NCBI GenBank assembly: GCA_002405525.1
Contig: DHLY01000175.1
Coordinates: 1-7,062, forward strand
Direction of reading: 5' to 3'
Origin: Proteobacteria bacterium UBA4656
GTDB taxonomy: Bacteria; Pseudomonadota; Gammaproteobacteria; Xanthomonadales; Ahniellaceae
Length of the DNA: 7,062 bases
Position numbers and translations under genes: made by a program. Positions 1-5,906 of the stretch are shown here, piece by piece. Numbering within the stretch: position 1 is the stretch's first letter; the number at the start of each line of letters is the position of its first letter. The notes under the pieces are model-generated. The model was not told the DNA's origin. It did no database searches and was given only the letters and a program-made list of their open reading frames with translations.

Positions 1-637
1 CGATGCCGTGCGCGTCGTCGACCATCAAGGCCGCGCCCGCCGCGCCGCAGGCGGCCGCCAGCTCGCGCAGCGGTGCGATCGTGCCATCCATGCTGAACAC
101 GCCGTCGGTGGCGAGCAGGGCGCCGGCCTCGGGTTCCAGCGCGAGCTGGCGCGCGGCGGCGTCGACATCCCGATGCGGATAGCGGCGCAACGTCGCCCCG
201 GCGAGCTTCGCGCCGTCGAGCAGGCAGGCGTGGTTCAACTTGTCCTGCACGCAGAGATCGCCGGCTTCGAGCAGGGTCGCCAGCACGCCGAGGTTGGCCA
301 TCCAGCCCGACGAGAACAGCAGCGCGCGCGGGCGCTGCGTCCACTCGGCGAGTTCGGCCTCCAGCGCCTCGTGCGGCGCGCGGTGTCCGCCGAGTCCATG
401 CGCGGCGGTCGCGCCCACGCCCCAGCGCAGCGCAGCGCCGGCGAGTGCGTCGGCCAGCGCGGGGTGGCCGGCGAGCCCCAGGTAGTCGTTGCTGGCGAAG
501 TGGACGAGTTCGCGGCCGTCGATCACGACCCGCGCCGCCTCGGCCTGGGTCACCGTGCGCAGGCGGCGCAGCAGGTCGCCGTGCGCGCGTTGTGCGTGGC
601 GGTCGGCGAGGCGCTGCAGCAGGGAGGGGCGGGTCAT
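1..637 (-). CDS. bioF: 8-amino-7-oxononanoate synthase, N-terminal part (cut by left edge)
   Basis: PLP-dependent alpha-oxoamine synthase that condenses L-alanine with a pimeloyl thioester to give 8-amino-7-oxononanoate (KAPA), the first step of biotin ring assembly in the cytoplasm. The visible 212 residues begin MTRPSLLQRLADRHAQ. They carry the family signature SNDYLGL (about 49-55), a Gly-rich GATAAHGLGGH segment (75-85), HEALEAELAEW (89-99), the KLNHA histidine (H136) that stacks on PLP in this family, DGVFSMDGT (178-186) and VDDAHG (206-211). The PLP-binding lysine lies beyond the left edge; E. coli BioF is 384 residues, so a little under half is missing. The frame is open to base 2. The ATG at 635-637 has no clear Shine-Dalgarno sequence upstream. 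It lies 51 bp downstream of the bioB stop on the same strand, so the two are probably cotranscribed. Function is confident from motifs and context. Confidence 0.95.
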   Translation of the reverse strand, partial: MTRPSLLQRLADRHAQRAHGDLLRRLRTVTQAEAARVVIDGRELVHFASNDYLGLAGHPALADALAGAALRWGVGATAAHGLGGHRAPHEALEAELAEWTQRPRALLFSSGWMANLGVLATLLEAGDLCVQDKLNHACLLDGAKLAGATLRRYPHRDVDAAARQLALEPEAGALLATDGVFSMDGTIAPLRELAAACGAAGAALMVDDAHGI

Positions 638-666
638 GACGGGGGCACTACCGCGCCGGCGCCGTG

Positions 667-680
667 CGAGGGCGCCCTCG
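667..680. repeat. 14-bp perfect palindrome between bioB and bioF
   Basis: CGAGGGCGCCCTCG is a perfect palindrome in the 51-bp gap, 8 bp past the bioB stop codon. As RNA it could form only a short hairpin with a tight loop. It has no T-tract, so it is not a good intrinsic terminator. It could be an RNA-processing or attenuation element, or chance in GC-rich DNA. Confidence 0.5.
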
Positions 681-688
681 ATCCGAGT

Positions 689-1675
689 CTATGCCGCGAT
701 GTCGGCGTGTACCGTGCGCGGCGCCTCGGCCAGCATCGGCCGGATGCCGAGTTCGGCGAGCAGGGCGAGGTCGCGTTCGGTGTCGGGGTTGCCGGTGGTG
801 AGCAGTTTCTCGCCGTAGAAAATCGAGTTCGCGCCGGCGAGGAAACACAGGGCCTGCAGTTCGTCGCTCATGCCCTCGCGGCCGGCCGACAGGCGCACCA
901 TGGAGGCCGGCATCATAATCCGCGCCACCGCCAGCGTGCGCACGAACTCGAAGGGCGGCAGCGCCGGCACCTCGGCCAGCGGCGTGCCCGGCACCTTCAC
1001 CAGCAGGTTGATCGGCACCGAATCCGGATGCGCGGGCTGGGTGGCGAGCGCCACCATCAGGCCGGCGCGATCGTCGCGCGACTCGCCCATGCCGACGATT
1101 CCGCCGCAGCAGGTCTTCATGCCGGCCGCGCGCACGGCGGCGAGCGTGTCGAGCCGGTCCTGGTAGCAGCGGGTGGTGATGATCTCGCCGTAGTGTTCGG
1201 GCGAGGTGTCGAGGTTGTGGTTGTAGTAGTCGAGCCCGGCCTCGGCCAGGCGCTGCGCCTGCGGGGGCGTGAGCATGCCGAGCGTGGCGCAGGTCTCCAT
1301 GCCGAGTTCGCGCACGCCGCGCACCATCGCTTCGACCTGGGCGAGGTCGCGGTCCTTCGGATTGCGCCAGGCCGCACCCATGCAGAAGCGCGTCGCCCCC
1401 GCGGCCTTGGCCTGGCGCGCTGCGTCGAGCACCGCTTCGACCGGCATCAGGCGTTCGGCCTTGAGCCCGGTGTCGAAGCGCGCACTTTGCGGGCAGTAGG
1501 CACAGTCCTCGGGGCAGGCGCCGGTCTTGATCGACAGCAGGGTCGACACCTGCACTGCGTTGGCCGGCTGGTGTTCGCGGTGGATCGACTGCGCGCGGTG
1601 GACCAGGTCCAGGAAGGGCAGCTCGAACAGGGCGAGTGCCTCGGCGCGGGTCCAGTCGTGGCGGATCGGGGTCAT
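689..1675 (-). CDS. bioB: Biotin synthase (radical SAM)
   Basis: Radical-SAM enzyme that inserts sulfur into dethiobiotin to form biotin, using a [4Fe-4S] cluster for SAM cleavage and a [2Fe-2S] cluster as sulfur donor. The 328-residue product, starting [14 protein letters not shown], has the radical-SAM CxxxCxxC motif as CPEDCAYC (C54, C58, C61). All the expected second-cluster ligands are present: C98 (RFCMGAAW), C129 (METCATLG), C189 (MKTCCGG) and R261 (MVRLSAGR). Each sits one residue after its E. coli counterpart. [10 protein letters not shown] (151-160) is also diagnostic. Length is close to the usual 320-350. The ATG at 1675 was preferred over an in-frame ATG at 1738 because it has GGAG at 7-nt spacing and matches the family N-terminus; the longer version adds an Arg-rich stretch crossing the palindrome. 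It is first in an apparent bioB-bioF operon and is divergent from comF. Confidence 0.97.
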   Translation of the reverse strand: MTPIRHDWTRAEALALFELPFLDLVHRAQSIHREHQPANAVQVSTLLSIKTGACPEDCAYCPQSARFDTGLKAERLMPVEAVLDAARQAKAAGATRFCMGAAWRNPKDRDLAQVEAMVRGVRELGMETCATLGMLTPPQAQRLAEAGLDYYNHNLDTSPEHYGEIITTRCYQDRLDTLAAVRAAGMKTCCGGIVGMGESRDDRAGLMVALATQPAHPDSVPINLLVKVPGTPLAEVPALPPFEFVRTLAVARIMMPASMVRLSAGREGMSDELQALCFLAGANSIFYGEKLLTTGNPDTERDLALLAELGIRPMLAEAPRTVHADIAA

Positions 1676-1682
1676 CGGGGCG

Positions 1683-1686
1683 CTCC
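1683..1686 (-). promoter_or_regulatory. Ribosome binding site of bioB
   Basis: On the minus strand GGAG lies 7 nt before the bioB ATG at 1675. This supports that start over the upstream ATG at 1738. Only 2 nt separate it from the base of the inverted repeat at 1689-1712, so folding of that repeat in the mRNA could affect its accessibility. Confidence 0.65.
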
Positions 1687-1688
1687 GG

Positions 1689-1712
1689 GCGCGTGCGAAA
1701 CATCGCACGCGC
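1689..1712. promoter_or_regulatory. Perfect inverted repeat in the bioB leader (operator or RNA hairpin)
   Basis: Two perfectly complementary 10-bp arms, GCGCGTGCGA and TCGCACGCGC, flank a 4-nt spacer (AACA on the plus strand). The element sits immediately upstream of the bioB Shine-Dalgarno sequence and downstream of the proposed bioB promoter. It could be a dimeric repressor site acting as a roadblock, or a stable hairpin in the leader RNA. It does not resemble the BirA operator or the BioR box as I know them. No T-tract follows on the minus strand, so a terminator is unlikely. Confidence 0.6.
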
Positions 1713-1764
1713 GGCTGCGGGTTTCGCTGGCGGCGCATGGCGCGCGGCCAGGCCAGGATCAGCG

Positions 1765-1793
1765 AGTGTTCCGCCGCCCCCGGAGGCTGTCAA
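1765..1793 (-). promoter_or_regulatory. Possible sigma-70 promoter of bioB
   Basis: Reading leftward, a consensus -35 box TTGACA (1793-1788) is followed after exactly 17 nt by AACACT (1770-1765), which matches TATAAT at only 3 of 6 positions. The start point would be near 1758, giving a leader of about 80 nt that includes the inverted repeat at 1689-1712. The -35 box lies within 5 nt of the comF start codon and next to the comF ribosome binding site, so bioB and comF expression would interfere sterically if this promoter is real. The weak -10 box limits confidence. Confidence 0.35.
1782..1786 (+). promoter_or_regulatory. Ribosome binding site of comF
   Basis: GGAGG lies 11 nt upstream of the ATG at 1798. 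The spacing is slightly long but it is the only Shine-Dalgarno match nearby. It decides the start at 1798 over the in-frame upstream ATG at 1636, which lies inside bioB on the other strand. Confidence 0.6.
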
Positions 1794-1797
1794 CTCG

Positions 1798-2502
1798 ATG
1801 CGCCGACTGCTGGTTGACGGCTGGGGTCCGCTGTCGCGCCTGCTGCTGGCGCCGACCTGCGTGCTGTGCGGCGCGCGCGGGGCCGACGGCGGCGACCTGT
1901 GCGCCGGCTGCGCGTCCGACCTGCCGCACAACTCGATCGCCTGCCCGCGCTGCGCCCTGCCGCTGGCCGCGCCGGCGCCGGCCTGCGCGCACTGCCTGCG
2001 GCGGCCCCCGCCGCAAGCCGCAACCCTCGCCGCCCTGCGCTATGAGGGTGCGGCGCGCCACCTGCTGCCGCGCTACAAGTTCGGCGCCGACCTCGCCATC
2101 GGGCGCGTGCTCGCCGACCTGCTGCTGGCGGTCGCCGCCGATGCACCACGGCCCGAGCTGGTCGCGCCCGTACCCCTGCACGCCGCGCGCCTGCGGCAAC
2201 GCGGATTCGACCAGGCGTGGGAACTGGCGCGCGCCGTCGCGGGCCGGCTCGACCTGCCGGCCCGCCCCGATGCCCTGCGCCGGGTTCGCGCCACGCTGGC
2301 ACAGACCGGTCTCGACGCCGTCGCGCGACGCCGCAACCTGCGCCAGGCCTTCGCGATCGCGGGTGATGTGGCTGGCCGGCGCGTGGCGCTGGTGGACGAC
2401 GTGATGACCACCGGCGCCACCGTCGAGGCGGCGGTGCGTGCGCTGCGCCGCGCGGGGGCGAACCGGGTGGATGTCTGGGTGGTGGCGCGCGCGCCGCGCT
2501 GA
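1798..2502 (+). CDS. comF: ComF/GntX family phosphoribosyltransferase-fold protein
   Basis: Predicted cytoplasmic protein of 234 residues, close to the family's usual 220-250. The N-terminal third carries four Cys pairs: CVLC (21/24), CAGC (35/38), CPRC (49/52) and CAHC (63/66). This is the double zinc-ribbon pattern of ComF proteins. The C-terminal part is a type I phosphoribosyltransferase fold with VPLHAARLRQRGFDQAWELA (126-145) and the PRPP-binding loop VALVDDVMTTGATVEAA (196-212). In Bacillus and Haemophilus, ComF is needed for DNA uptake. In E. coli the homologue GntX/YhgH lies beside bioH, and in several gammaproteobacteria a comF-like gene stands beside bioB, as here. No enzymatic reaction is established for the family, so a competence role in this organism is inference. 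It is transcribed alone and rightward, divergent from bioB and convergent with ubiA. Confidence 0.93.
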   Translation: MRRLLVDGWGPLSRLLLAPTCVLCGARGADGGDLCAGCASDLPHNSIACPRCALPLAAPAPACAHCLRRPPPQAATLAALRYEGAARHLLPRYKFGADLAIGRVLADLLLAVAADAPRPELVAPVPLHAARLRQRGFDQAWELARAVAGRLDLPARPDALRRVRATLAQTGLDAVARRRNLRQAFAIAGDVAGRRVALVDDVMTTGATVEAAVRALRRAGANRVDVWVVARAPR

Positions 2503-2588
2503 GGCCGCCGGGCGGCGGCCGCGCGGCGCGGCCGCGCGACCATCCCGCCGCGATCCCGCCGCGTTCGCGGCGTCCCGCGGACGCGGGC
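2503..2588. terminator. Cluster of four consecutive hairpins between convergent comF and ubiA
   Basis: The convergent gap is filled by four perfect inverted repeats in series. Arms are: GGCCGCC/GGCGGCC (2503-2509/2514-2520); GCGCGGC/GCCGCGC (2521-2527/2531-2537); GCCGCG/CGCGGC (2558-2563/2566-2571); and CCCGCG/CGCGGG (2574-2579/2582-2587). The first begins directly after the comF stop and the last ends 6 bp before the ubiA stop, so they would lie at the 3' end of both transcripts. No T-tracts follow, so classical intrinsic termination is uncertain. A bidirectional terminator or an RNA 3'-end stabiliser is the likeliest role. GC richness makes short palindromes common, which lowers confidence. 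Confidence 0.5.
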
Positions 2589-2593
2589 CTTGC

Positions 2594-3619
2594 TCAGCCC
2601 AGACCGTAGTGCATGGCGATGCCGGCGAACAGCGCCATCCCGGCGTAGTGGCTGGCATGGAAGGCGGCGAAACAGCCGTCCCGGTCGCGGCGCCGCGCGC
2701 GCCACAGTTGCCAGGCCGACACCAGGCCCGCTGCCGCCAGCCCTGCGTGGTACCACTCGCCCAGCCCCGCGCGTGCGCCGAGCAGGGCCATGGCCAGCAG
2801 GAAGCAGCCCTGCACGATGCCGATCGCCGCCAGGTCGAGGTCGCCGAACAGGATCGCGGTCGACTTTGCGCCGGCCCGCAGGTCGTCCTCGCGGTCGACC
2901 ATCGCGTAGAAGGTGTCGTAGGCCGTGGCCCAGAGGATGTTGGCGCTGAAGACCAGCCAGGCCAGTGGCGGCGGCCAGTCGCCGGTCACCGCCGAGAAGG
3001 CCATCGGGATCGACATGCCGAACGCCGCGCCCAGCCACACCTGGGGTACGTAGGTGTGGCGCTTGAGGAACGGGTAGACCACGGCCAGGGTTGCCGCCAC
3101 GCCGGCCAGCGCGATGGTTTTCGGATTGGTCAGCAGCACCAGGCCCAGTGCGACGGCGATCAGGGCCGCGAACACCGCCAGCGCCTCGTTGGGCGTCACG
3201 CGACCCGCGGCCACCGGGCGCAGGCGCGTGCGCTGCACCTGCGGGTCGAGCCAGCGGTCGGCCCAATCGTTGATCGCACAGCCCGCGGACCGCATCACGA
3301 TCACGCCGAGGGTGAAGATCACCAGCGTGCCCCACGGCGGAAAGCCCTCCGCCGCCAGCCACAGGCCCCACCAGGTCGGCCACAGCAGCAACAGCCAGCC
3401 GACCGGTCGGTCCTGGCGGGTGAGCAGGGCGTACTGCCGCAGGCGGTCCCAGGCGCGCGGCGACAGGAAACCGAGCGCGCGCGGTGGTGCAGGCAGGACC
3501 GCGGCCCCGGATCGTGTGGCGGCACCCGCGGCCGGTCGGGGCGGTGCGGCGTCAGGCGCCGCCTGGGGGCGTGCCCGGCGTGCCGGACGCCGCGGGGATT
3601 TGGGCTGCTTCGGGTCCAT
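2594..3619 (-). CDS. ubiA: 4-hydroxybenzoate polyprenyltransferase
   Basis: Integral inner-membrane prenyltransferase that attaches the polyprenyl side chain to 4-hydroxybenzoate in ubiquinone synthesis. The 341-residue product carries both Mg-pyrophosphate-binding Asp motifs of the UbiA superfamily. The first is INDWADRWLD (N117, D118, D121, D125). The second is YDTFYAMVDREDDLRAG (D235, D242, D245, D246), followed by KSTAILFGD, which is nearly the E. coli UbiA sequence. Hydrophobic segments alternate along residues 73-340 as expected for a multi-pass protein, starting with PVGWLLLLWPTWWGLWLAA. E. coli UbiA is 290 residues; the surplus is an N-terminal tail of about 55 residues rich in Pro, Ala and Arg. 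The ATG at 3619 is the first sensible start after the phoX stop, but no Shine-Dalgarno sequence precedes it and an out-of-frame ATG lies 8 nt upstream. No alternative ATG, GTG or TTG start was seen before the first membrane segment. Confidence 0.95.
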   Translation of the reverse strand: MDPKQPKSPRRPARRARPQAAPDAAPPRPAAGAATRSGAAVLPAPPRALGFLSPRAWDRLRQYALLTRQDRPVGWLLLLWPTWWGLWLAAEGFPPWGTLVIFTLGVIVMRSAGCAINDWADRWLDPQVQRTRLRPVAAGRVTPNEALAVFAALIAVALGLVLLTNPKTIALAGVAATLAVVYPFLKRHTYVPQVWLGAAFGMSIPMAFSAVTGDWPPPLAWLVFSANILWATAYDTFYAMVDREDDLRAGAKSTAILFGDLDLAAIGIVQGCFLLAMALLGARAGLGEWYHAGLAAAGLVSAWQLWRARRRDRDGCFAAFHASHYAGMALFAGIAMHYGLG

Positions 3620-3687
3620 GCGGTCATTGTGCCGGGGCGGGGCCATCGGCCGCCACGCAGAAGGTCCTCTGCGGCGCCCCGGAACCG

Positions 3688-3714
3688 CCGAGGCCCGCGC
3701 GGGGCGGGCCTCGG
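3688..3714 (-). terminator. Strong hairpin downstream of phoX, probable terminator
   Basis: A perfect 11-bp stem, CCGAGGCCCGC paired with GCGGGCCTCGG, around a 5-nt loop, lies 24 bp beyond the phoX stop in the 119-bp gap before ubiA. Being GC-only and very stable, it fits a terminator for the phoX transcript. The sequence after it on the minus strand (CGGTTCCGG) has almost no T-run, so it is not a textbook intrinsic terminator and might act with Rho or protect the 3' end. I recognise no promoter for ubiA in the rest of the gap. A smaller repeat (GCAGA...TCTGC, 3657-3672) also lies here. Confidence 0.55.
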
Positions 3715-3738
3715 GTTGCTGCGGGCGGAGCGGGCGGA

Positions 3739-5763
3739 TCAGGTGCCGATGATGCCACCGTCGTTCTTGCTGATGATCACCGTGGCCGATCGGGCCAAGG
3801 TGCCCGGGCCGTCCGGCCACGCGTTCGCCACGCCGGCGCCACCCTCGTTCGGGTGCTGCATGTTGACGAACATGGTGCGCAGGTCCGGGGTGGTGATCAC
3901 GCCGGTGACTTCCTGCCCCGGCGGGCCGGACATGAAGCGACGGATCTCGCCGGTGCGGGTGTCCATCGCCAGCATCGAGTTCTCGCCGAACGGGCCCGAC
4001 GACTGCTGGCTGCCGCTCATGTCGGTCTGGATCCACAAGGTGCCGGCGTAGTCGATCCACAGGCCGTCGGGGCTGGCGTGGATGCTGTTGGCATCAAGCC
4101 GCGCGCCCGCGCCCTTGAGCGGGTTGAGGCTGTCAGTCTCGGTGCCCGAGAGCAGCAGGATCTCCCAGCGGAAGGTGAGCGCTTCCTGCACGTCGCCGTC
4201 CTCGCGCCAGCGGATGATGTGGCCGAAGGGGTTCGGGCCGCGCGGGTTCATGGCGTCGACCTGTGCCGCGGTGCGCGCGCTGTTGTTGGTCAGGGTGAAG
4301 TAGACCCGGCCGTCGCGCGGGTCCACCGTGCCCCACTCCGGGCGGTCCATGCGGGTCGCACCCACCACGTCGGCGGCCAGCCGCGTGTTGATCACCACGT
4401 CGCCCTGGTCGGCGAAGGCCACGCCGGCCGCCTGCGCGGCGGCGCGGAACGCCGGGCTGTTGATGTCCAGCGCGATCCACTGGCCGGTGCCGTCGTTGTT
4501 GAACTTGGCGACGTACAGCGTGCCTTCGGCCAGCGCTTCGCTGTTGAAGTAACCCGGCACGTGGACCCAGCGGGTCACGAACTTGTAGATGTACTCGTTC
4601 TGCGAATCGTCGCCCGAATAGAACACGTACGGGCGACCGGTGCGCGGCGGGGCGAAGATCGCACCTTCGTGCGCGAAGCGGCCCATGCCGGTGCGCTTCT
4701 TCGGCACCGAGGTCGGATCATAGGGGTCGATCTCGACGATCCAGCCCTGGTTGTTGACCTCGTTGCGGAAGTCGCCGCTGGCCGACGCGGCCTTGGTCGA
4801 ACAGTCGAAGCGCTCCTGCGCCGTTTCCCAGCCGTAGCGGCTGTTGGTGCTCGGCACGCCGAAGCGGGTGTGCTCGCGCGGGCGGCTGGTGTCGCGGTTG
4901 ACGAAGTAGCCGGCCCAGTTCTCCTCGCAGGTCAGGTAGGTACCCCACGGCGTGTAGCCGTTGCCGCAGTTGTTGAGCGTGCCGCGGGTCATGGTGCCGC
5001 TGGGGCTGTAGGCCGTGACCATCTTCGGATGGCCGCGCGCCGGACCGGTGATCTCCATCTCGGTGCCGCCGGTGATGCGGCGGTTGTAGGGGCCGCGCAC
5101 GATCGACCAGTCGCCGTTGGCCTGCTTTTCGATTTCGACGATCGACACGCCGTGGGCGGCGACTTCCTTGCGCACGGCATCGGCCGGACGCGGGTTGGTG
5201 AAGGTGGTGCCGGCAGGGAACAGGTAGCGCTGCTCGATGTATTCGTGGTTGATCGCCATGATGCCGCGGCGGTTCGGGTCGAAGCCCGGCAGCGCGAAGT
5301 AGTGCATGCCGTCGTGATGCTGGCCGATCTGTTGCTCCTGCTCGGCGCCGGTGTTGCTGCCGTCCGGCTTGTAGGCCGGGTAAGAGCCGGTGATCGGCTC
5401 GCCGGCCTTGAGGGCGACGCGCGAGGTGTAGCCGGCCGGCACCGTCACGCCCGGCGTGCGCGCGGTCGAGACGGGCTGGAAGGTCGGGCGGGTCGGCAGT
5501 GGCAGGCCGATGTTCTTCGACGCGTTGTCGAGGAAGGCCTTCTCGAGTTCCTCGACTGGCGTCTCCTTCGCCAGCAGCTCGCCGGCGTTGCCGGCCAGCG
5601 CCACGCCGACGGCTGCGCCGAGTGCGCCCTTGAGGAAGCCGCGCCGCTCCATGTAGGTCTGCAGCACGTCCGCGAAATGCGGGTTGTGGGTGGTGTTGCT
5701 GATTTCGGTCTCGAAGTCGCCCTCGGCGCCGTAGGGCACAGGCGTATTCTGCGGCTCGGTCAT
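3739..5763 (-). CDS. phoX: PhoX-family (DUF839) alkaline phosphatase, Tat-exported
   Basis: Predicted secreted phosphatase of 674 residues. Characterised PhoX enzymes are monomeric, use Fe and Ca, and release phosphate from phosphomonoesters outside the cytoplasm. After a 38-residue leader there is a twin-arginine motif ERRGFLKG (39-46), then an Ala/Gly-rich hydrophobic stretch, so export is by the Tat route, as for known PhoX proteins. Family motifs follow: HHDGMHYF (149-156), INHEY (171-175), NNCGNGYTPWGTYLTCEEN (264-282), where the NNC cysteine (C266) matches the conserved Fe-ligand cysteine, GRFAHEGA (361-368), FYSGDDSQNEYIYKF (381-395), RMDRPEW (471-477) and MQHPNEGG (635-642). The C-terminus ATVIISKNDGGIIGT is also typical. 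The ATG at 5763 is chosen for its AAGGAG ribosome binding site; the frame stays open far upstream but only as a GC-rich shadow of the oxygenase gene. Family is confident; substrate and metal content are inferred, since some DUF839 proteins are uncharacterised. Confidence 0.93.
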   Translation of the reverse strand: MTEPQNTPVPYGAEGDFETEISNTTHNPHFADVLQTYMERRGFLKGALGAAVGVALAGNAGELLAKETPVEELEKAFLDNASKNIGLPLPTRPTFQPVSTARTPGVTVPAGYTSRVALKAGEPITGSYPAYKPDGSNTGAEQEQQIGQHHDGMHYFALPGFDPNRRGIMAINHEYIEQRYLFPAGTTFTNPRPADAVRKEVAAHGVSIVEIEKQANGDWSIVRGPYNRRITGGTEMEITGPARGHPKMVTAYSPSGTMTRGTLNNCGNGYTPWGTYLTCEENWAGYFVNRDTSRPREHTRFGVPSTNSRYGWETAQERFDCSTKAASASGDFRNEVNNQGWIVEIDPYDPTSVPKKRTGMGRFAHEGAIFAPPRTGRPYVFYSGDDSQNEYIYKFVTRWVHVPGYFNSEALAEGTLYVAKFNNDGTGQWIALDINSPAFRAAAQAAGVAFADQGDVVINTRLAADVVGATRMDRPEWGTVDPRDGRVYFTLTNNSARTAAQVDAMNPRGPNPFGHIIRWREDGDVQEALTFRWEILLLSGTETDSLNPLKGAGARLDANSIHASPDGLWIDYAGTLWIQTDMSGSQQSSGPFGENSMLAMDTRTGEIRRFMSGPPGQEVTGVITTPDLRTMFVNMQHPNEGGAGVANAWPDGPGTLARSATVIISKNDGGIIGT

Positions 5764-5772
5764 GGGACCCGT

Positions 5773-5778
5773 CTCCTT
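5773..5778 (-). promoter_or_regulatory. Ribosome binding site of phoX
   Basis: AAGGAG on the minus strand, 9 nt before the ATG at 5763, is the best Shine-Dalgarno match in the window. It fixes the phoX start and yields the N-terminus expected for a Tat leader of this family. Confidence 0.85.
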
Positions 5779-5837
5779 GCATGGGCTGATGGGACCCCCA
5801 AGGTAGGCGGCGAAGATGGAGCGCCGGTTCCGGATTC

Positions 5838-5855
5838 GTGACCGATCCACGTCAG
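5838..5855 (-). promoter_or_regulatory. Possible Pho box (PhoB site) upstream of phoX
   Basis: On the minus strand CTGACGT and CGGTCAC occur with an 11-bp period (4-nt spacer). This is the geometry of the PhoB direct repeat CTGTCAT-N4-CTGTCAT. Taking C or T at the last position, 5 of 7 and 6 of 7 bases match. The site lies 75-92 bp upstream of the phoX ATG in the 143-bp gap, a sensible distance. I see no strong -10 box at the usual spacing; CATCTT (5818-5813) is the nearest candidate and is somewhat too far. The same gap holds a nested inverted repeat (CGTCA...TGACG, 5850-5887, with CACGC/GCGTG inside) that may end the oxygenase transcript. Confidence 0.3.
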
Positions 5856-5906
5856 CCACGCGAAGGCGGCGTGCAGGAACTGTGACGTGTCGGCGCCGAG
5901 GGACGC

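Noticed and set aside
1676..1738. Upstream ATG for bioB at 1738, adding 21 residues
   Set aside because: The added residues are Arg-rich, cross the inverted repeat and are not part of the BioB family N-terminus. The ATG at 1675 has GGAG at good spacing.
1636..1797. Upstream ATG for comF at 1636
   Set aside because: It would start inside bioB on the opposite strand and adds 54 low-complexity residues. GGAGG precedes the ATG at 1798.
8..2404. A 798-codon open frame on the plus strand across bioF, bioB and into comF
   Set aside because: It is antisense to two genes with complete catalytic motifs, its product is low-complexity Arg/Ala/Gly/His-rich with no recognisable domain, and it enters comF in the wrong frame. 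Long antisense frames are expected at this GC content.
3319..3627. A 102-codon minus-strand frame starting 8 nt before ubiA
   Set aside because: It overlaps the ubiA N-terminus in another frame and is Arg/Pro-rich with no domain. It might at most be incidental initiation near ubiA.
2438..4051. A 537-codon plus-strand open frame from the end of comF across ubiA into phoX
   Set aside because: It spans two well-supported minus-strand genes and two intergenic hairpin regions, with no recognisable domain and no convincing start.
3484..5841. A 785-codon plus-strand open frame opposite phoX
   Set aside because: The product is Val/Ala/Arg/His-rich with no domain pattern and lies entirely antisense to the PhoX gene and the gap before it. 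It is a codon-bias shadow.
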